Shown here: positions 58,407 through 64,000 of the stretch, one piece after another | How positions within the stretch are numbered: the first letter of the stretch is position 1 | How the letters are laid out: every line of letters starts with the position of its first letter | Assembly (NCBI RefSeq): GCF_949628265.1 | Contig: NC_088789.1 | Location: 31,365,883-31,429,882 of the forward strand | Direction of reading: 5' to 3' | Length of the DNA: 64,000 nucleotides | DNA from: Cloeon dipterum | Taxonomy: Eukaryota > Arthropoda > Insecta > Ephemeroptera > Baetidae | Program-made: the position numbers and the translations under genes | The notes under the pieces: model-generated | Told to the model about the DNA's origin: nothing | The model's database searches: none | The model's input: the letters and a program-made list of their open reading frames with translations, nothing else

Positions 58407-59206
58407 TTTTATTCAGCACACTGTTTTTGGGAAAAAATGGCGAAAAATATGTTACTCCTACAAAAAACTTTGAGGTATTTTTAAATAAAAAACGTAAACA
58501 GTATCTTTTGTAGCTTTCCTATCTCTGTTTATTAATCAATAAAGACGATTCAGACAAATTAAATATATATAATAATGTCATGTTGTTTGATTGCTTTTTT
58601 ACCTTTTCCTGAAAGTTAATATGGTTAATATGCATAAATTTTTCAGAATCTTATATTGAATAATTTAATAGTTATATTAAACCTAATTGAATAGTTGTTA
58701 AATATTAAATTGTTTAATTAATTCCTAAACCAGCATTTTCTTGGGATTTGTGTTCTCATAATTCACTCTTGAAGATGCTCCAAAGAAACAGTCCCATCTT
58801 GAGAAAAAAGAAAATCAATGAAAAGCATTGGCTTCTGCACCTTTCAAAATTAATAAATGTGTACTTACTATTCTAACTCTATTTCTCTACAAAAATCATT
58901 TGAAAATTTACATAGTTTCAATATTAAAAAATAAAGTTTTAAAAATCAGGCTAACGTTTGGTTTGAATAAACTGAGTTGGTCCAAAACGCCAACCATGTC
59001 TAGACTTTTGTCTAGCTCTGTCTAGACTTTTGTCTAGACAGAGCTGCATTCCCCTGCATATTTGGAATTTTTCCCTGTGCAGGAATAGGGTTTGGGGAGG
59101 GGACAGTGCCTAACCATGGAACTGAAATTACTCCCACTTTTTCAATTAAAACAAGGAGATAGCAAAATGTGTTATATTAGGCATAATAGATATCTCAAAT
59201 GCAATC
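58407..59206. other. AT-rich spacer upstream of the transposase
   Basis: No gene seen. It contains a perfect hairpin at 59014-59045. Confidence 0.35.
59014..59045. promoter_or_regulatory. Perfect 14-bp hairpin upstream of the transposase
   Basis: AGCTCTGTCTAGAC - TTTT - GTCTAGACAGAGCT, preceded by another TGTCTAGACTTTTGTCTAG at about 58997. Repeated GTCTAGAC sites about 160-200 bp before the start codon could be a transposase binding site or a promoter element; this is inference. Confidence 0.35.
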
Positions 59207-62200
59207 ATGCCGTCAAACTGTGCGGTATTTGGCTGCAATGTTAGCCATAAAAACTATAACAATTATGCTGATGACTTTTCTGCAAAGGTAAATAGATGCC
59301 AAAAAATGCAAATTTTTTATTTTAAAATCAACTGCCAATATTTTGCACATATAGTTTAAGCAATTGATGCTTTTCTTCAGAAAATTGCATATTGGTGCAG
59401 TAAATTTAACTGACCAACTCAATTTTTCTAAATAAATTAAATAAAAATAAACACATAAAACCGCATTATAGAACTCCTACAGCATAAATATTTCATGATT
59501 TTTTAATATCTAAATTTAAAATTTAAAAAAATGGAAAAATCATTGTGCGACTTTTAGATTTTAATGAAAACCATAAAATCTAATTAGTAAAGCCACCGAA
59601 TTAGCAATATACAGTATATATAGAAAACTGCCTGTAAACAAGAAATATCTGACCACGGTGTGTGTTTTGGTGCTCTCACTTTCAAATAATTTTTTTCAGG
59701 TGCCTAGTGCAATTGGGTTTCGCTTTTTCAGTGTGCCCAACAGCTCTGAATTAAAGGAAAAATGGATTTGGGCAACAGGAAGGCCTAGGGAGAACATCAA
59801 GAACGTGCAGAATCTTCGTTTCTGTTCTCTTCATTTTTCAAGAGCACAGTACTTGGAGGACAAATTGCAGAGGCTTATGAACACTGGCAGCAAAGCCACT
59901 GGCCAAATTTTAAGGGATGACGCAATTCCCGATGTTCTCCCTTGGAAAACAAATCAAACAGGACTTGACATTGTCGTTGGAAGATCAGAGCGTGCACTGG
60001 CTAGGCGGCAAAGGTATATAATAAAGTTTTAAAAGTATGCAGACTGGTGTTTTTATCATATTAGTAAGATATGGGTTACAATTTAATTAATTTATTTTAA
60101 AATTTTGTGAAAAATTCTCTCAACGTAAACAACATAAACCAAACAGAAGGAAAAAATCTTAAAAAATTAAAAAAGAAATAACGTGCGATTATTATATTAT
60201 TTTTTTCTCATTCAGTCTTAAATAACTTTGCCTAAATGCTGGATAGTTTTGTTAACTTATTTCAAGTAATAATAATAAGAGGGAAACTTGCTCAGGTTCC
60301 TAAGCAAAGGCACTGATATCCCTATGCAAACGCATCAGAACTTCAGCTTCTCATCAGCAGTGCTCATTGTACCAGCTCTTTAAGCCTCTTCGACATCATG
60401 CTGTTTGATTTTTTTCAGTCAGATCTCGAATTTCTTCTGTCTCGGCTTTTTCACTATCTATTCCGTTGTTTCCCAAAGAAAAAAAATAAAAATTTGGTCA
60501 CTTTAATGAGTCTAGTAAATTTATGATAAAAACCTTCTAGTTATTATAGAACTCCAGCAGACCAAATGATACAAAAAAATTGCGCTGAGCATGAAAATGA
60601 CAGTGAGACCGCTGGTGGAGATTTTGTTCAAGAGGAGGATGTTCATATGGCCACATCAGAACAAACTCTGCGAACAGAAAAGTATAAAAACATTTGAAAT
60701 GCATCTCATTAATACTAACTTACATAATTGCTCTTCTTTAATAACCTAGACACAGGCAAGATTCACAAAAACCGCCCAAGGTTGGGTGTTCAGCTGCTGG
60801 CGGAATTAAAATGGATCTCATGGGTGCGGGTTCTCCCTCTGACTTCTTTCTATGGTAAGACTGCCAAAATGCCCAAACCTAAAACAATAAAAGACAAATT
60901 ATGATAATTTAAGTAAAATTAATAACATTACTATAACATAATGGTGAGAAAAATTTAGATTAATATTATCTTCATTGGCAGGCTGACGAAGAGGCTGTAT
61001 GGTGTAAAAATGCCACCCTATGCTCAGAAAGATGAGGGCTATGAGAGCAGATACTCATGTGAGATTGTGTCAAGGTAACCAGAAGCAAATAAATATATCC
61101 AGTAATCATATATGAATATAAAATTTTCAGACAAATCATTAAGGATTGCTTGAATAAGTTAAACAATCAAGAATCTGAACTGGCAAAAATAGCGGCGAAG
61201 CTTCATGAAGAGGAAAAAGAGAAATTGGAGTTGACCAAGCAAATCAATGCTTTGAAGGACAAAGTAATCAAGTTGGAAGGTGAAATTACGAAGATCAGAG
61301 AAAACACCTCGAAACGATTGACAGCAGCGCAGACGGCCAGGCTGCTTGATGGAAAGCAACCACACTATGACGAGTCAGATTATGAAATTGCTATTCGTCT
61401 CTACGCAGCTGGCGGAGCCAAGGCCTACGAAATTGTCAGGGTTGAGCTCAAAATTCCTGTACCATCAATTTCTTCTCTTCAGAGATACTTGAGTCGGATG
61501 GACTTCTCTCCGGGGTTTTTAAAACCATCACTCTCTCTGTTAAAAATTGCACTGCCGTCAATGCCAAATCTGGAAAGGATAGTGGTAGTGTCAATTGATG
61601 AAACTGGCACAGGATTTAAATATTGTTTTGATCCAAAAATGGAAAAAGTGGTTGCCCCTCACAGGTACTTGCAGGTAGTACTTGTCAGAGGCTTGTTCTC
61701 AAACTGGAGCACTGCACTCTATTACAACTTTTCTACACCGACATCAAAGGACCTCATCGAAGCTGTCATGCGTGAAGCTCATACCACTGGACTGACAGTT
61801 GCAGCGCTGGTCTGTGACATGGGTTCAAGCAACGTGGGTGCGTTGAAAACCATGGGTGTGAGCAAAGACAAGCCATATTTCACCCACCCAGTAACAGGAA
61901 AGCCTGTATTCTGTTTTTACGACGCACCACATTTGCTTAAACAAGCCAGAAACCACTTCCTTGACGAGGGGGGAATTAAAATTCAGCCAGAAGAAGGAAG
62001 CAGGAACAGGGTAACTGCAACAAGAGATCCAGTGGATGAGCTGTTGGCAAACAGCAGCACTTACGAGATGCCATCACACAACATTCTGGCTTCAGATCTG
62101 CATGTCCAAGGATATGAGAAACAAAAGGTCGACAAGGCTGTGAGACTCCTCTCCAAAAAAACAAGCTCTGCCCTGCTTGCTGCTGGAAACAATGGTCTAC

Positions 62201-63587
62201 TGGTGTCATCAAATTACGCTGTAAATCAAACTCATCTTAAACTGTAAAAAAAATTAATTATTATTTTACACAGGCTACCGCAACGTACTGCAGAGTTATT
62301 AGCAGTTTCTTTTCGATCTTTAACACCCGACCAAAGTCACTGGATGAGAAAGATGAGGAAGGAGAAAGTGAACCATGTTTGTCCCCGTTTGGCAGATACC
62401 CAGATCAACAGGCACAAATACTGAAAGAAGTTTACAACTTTGCCAGAAATTTGAGTGTTGTTGACAAAAACACAGGAAAATCAAAGATCCAGCCATGGCA
62501 GGATGGTATTATGCAAAGCTGCAAGGCTCTGGAGAAATTGCACCAGTACATGGTTGAACAGTACGGAGAACTTGGTGCTTCCGAGCTGTTCACCATCCGT
62601 CTAAATCAAGACCCATTGGAACGGTATTTTGGTGCACTGCGCTCTGCTTTTGGGGCCAACACCATCCCAGACCCTGTAGAGGTACAGAGGCGTATCAAAA
62701 TGATGACGCTGGGCAACTTTTCCAATGCAAACACAAGGAAGACCAATGTTGCTCTTGCCACAGCAATGGAGAAAGAAGGAATCTCTTTGCTTTCAATCGC
62801 GGTAAATTTTAAGATTTATATTAAATTAAATTTTTAAGTATTTAAATTTTAAAATATTCAAATTTAAAATTTTACTGTTAGTTGAAACTTAATAGAATAA
62901 TACTCCAATTATGTTGTAGACTATGAAGGCGCTTCATGCTGAGGCAAGTAAGGCTGGAGACAAATCTCAAGATGAAGATGGACCTGAAGAGGAGGTGGAG
63001 GAAGAAGACGAAGAGGGAGGTGTCTGCGCCAACTCATACGAGATTCCAACAGACTGGAGTCCTCCTCACCACGACGTTGACTACGACGTTAGTCTCAAAG
63101 ATATCGCAGATGAAGTCGCGGGAAGAATGGGAGTTAAGTTCCCAGGTCTGGTTGCACTTGGCGCGAAAAATAGAGCCGCACAGGAGAGTCACCTCTCAAG
63201 CAGCAGCAGCGTCCCGGCATCGACCTTGCTCCGCAACCAAGTGGATGAAATGGACATAATGTTCAGAAAATTCCACGGGAATCTGCTAAATGGGGATGGC
63301 CAAGCTGACTTGCAAAACGACGTCCACAAGAGGTAGACAAATATTAGTAAAAAATATAAGATTATAACTCATGCTTTATCCAACATAGATTCGCAGAACA
63401 GATCACAAATAGTCTGCCACAGGTTGCTTACGAGGTCGCGCTTTGCTTCTCACGTCGAAGACTCAGAATGAGAATGCGTTTCTTGAATGAAAACATCTGG
63501 AGGTCGAGAAAAAGGAAAAGCAATAGCCAAGTCGAGTTTGATGACAAAAACAGCAGGACTAGCAAAAAGAACAGATTGCACAAATAA
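59207..63587 (+). CDS. P-element-like THAP transposase, apparently intact
   Basis: Nine exons join in phase: 59207-59287, 59700-60013, 60541-60681, 60750-60854, 60982-61074, 61131-62220, 62274-62801, 62920-63332 and 63389-63587, about 987 residues. The N terminus is a THAP zinc-binding domain (MPSNCAVFGC ... FCSLHF ... DAIPDVLPW). A coiled coil follows (about 61160-61320). The core has the P-transposase motifs SIDETG, LVCDMGSSNVG, YDAPHLLKQARN and QDPLERYFGALRS. The C terminus has an acidic stretch and a basic tail (WRSRKRKSNSQ). AATAAA overlaps the stop. It would cut and paste a DNA element bound by its THAP domain; a domesticated role is possible. No stop or frameshift was seen. Confidence 0.85.
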
Positions 63588-63667
63588 AATTTGTTGCAAT
63601 AAAAGGGCAACAATATATTTAACAGTGAAAATCGTAAAAATTCAGTTTGTTGAGCTTTGCGCAATTT

Positions 63668-64000
63668 TTGTAATTTTGACTCAAAATTGTACGGTTGACG
63701 AGGGCAACAACTACACTATATTTAATCAAAATCCAAGCACGTTTGCCAATCCTAGTTTAGATCCTGCGTTCCACTAAATGTATTTAAATGATTTCATAAG
63801 ATAATTACCAAAGACACTCGATGACCGCACAGGTTTGGCGCTGGCAATTCCATTGGTGGCAGTCGGCTTGTCGGTCTGGAGAGCTGGCATGCACTTTTAG
63901 CGGTTGTCTTGACAGCACGACCATCACGGTGCTCGGAAAGGCTGAAAAACAAGGGCAGTTTAGTTTTCAGGTTGTATCTTTGTGACAGCCAGGCCGGCTG
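63668..64000 (-). repeat. Right copy of the near-identical inverted repeat (continues past window)
   Basis: Reverse complement of 57155-57487. It begins about 80 bp after the transposase stop, as expected for a transposon terminal repeat, and runs off the end of the window. Confidence 0.82.

Noticed and set aside
1-64000. CRISPR arrays, tRNA or rRNA genes, prokaryotic operons
   Set aside because: Introns, poly(A) signals and gene families are eukaryotic. The direct repeats are minisatellites, ankyrin units or zinc-finger modules. No tRNA cloverleaf was noticed by eye.

Overview
The window looks like arthropod, most likely insect, nuclear DNA. The reasons are spliced genes with short AT-rich introns, a tandem family of zinc-finger genes whose first exons look like the insect ZAD domain, a THAP/P-element transposase, and many small inverted-repeat transposons. 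I saw no rRNA, tRNA or CRISPR, and no reverse transcriptase, integrase or capsid gene.

1-29.7 kb is a tandem cluster of eight paralogous zinc-finger genes, called A to H here (A-E, G and H on plus, F on minus). Each has three exons: a ZAD-like Cys4 exon, a 95-nt second exon, and a long zinc-finger exon. The fingers come as a five-unit module (mixed C2H2 and C2HC), present once in G and about eleven times in D. Every gene carries the same promoter: a CCAAT...ATTGG inverted pair followed 210-224 bp later by a GC box. One orphan copy of this promoter has no gene. A, E and G are shortened, and H is a pseudogene. Small hAT-like inverted-repeat elements have landed in and around the genes. One supplies the last ~119 residues of gene C after its terminus grew into a ten-copy minisatellite. 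Another sits directly against the stop codon of gene F.

29.7-46 kb is gene-poor and repeat-rich. It holds two giant palindromes of about 1.6-1.7 kb, a 620-bp direct duplication, diverged inverted repeats near 37.6 and 45.3 kb, a 48-bp micro-MITE with a perfect 8-bp target duplication, a TTAA-flanked 1.1-kb element, and one promoter-like block near 35 kb.

46.2-54.5 kb holds the most striking gene. Thirteen exons, all joining in phase, predict a protein of about 2,450 residues: a novel N-terminal region, a Ser/Gln-rich exon repeated three times, a caspase domain with catalytic His and Cys, a second caspase-like domain without them, a NACHT ATPase, and about 32 ankyrin repeats. This reads as a one-chain sensor, oligomeriser and protease: an NLR-like cell-death or immune receptor in which the caspase is built in rather than recruited.

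56.1-58.4 kb holds a four-exon host-like gene of unknown function. 59.2-63.6 kb holds an apparently intact P-element-type transposase (THAP domain, coiled coil, DDE-type core; nine exons in phase, about 987 residues). A near-identical inverted repeat (57,155-57,487 and 63,668-64,000, running off the window) brackets the transposase but also encloses the last two exons of the unknown gene.
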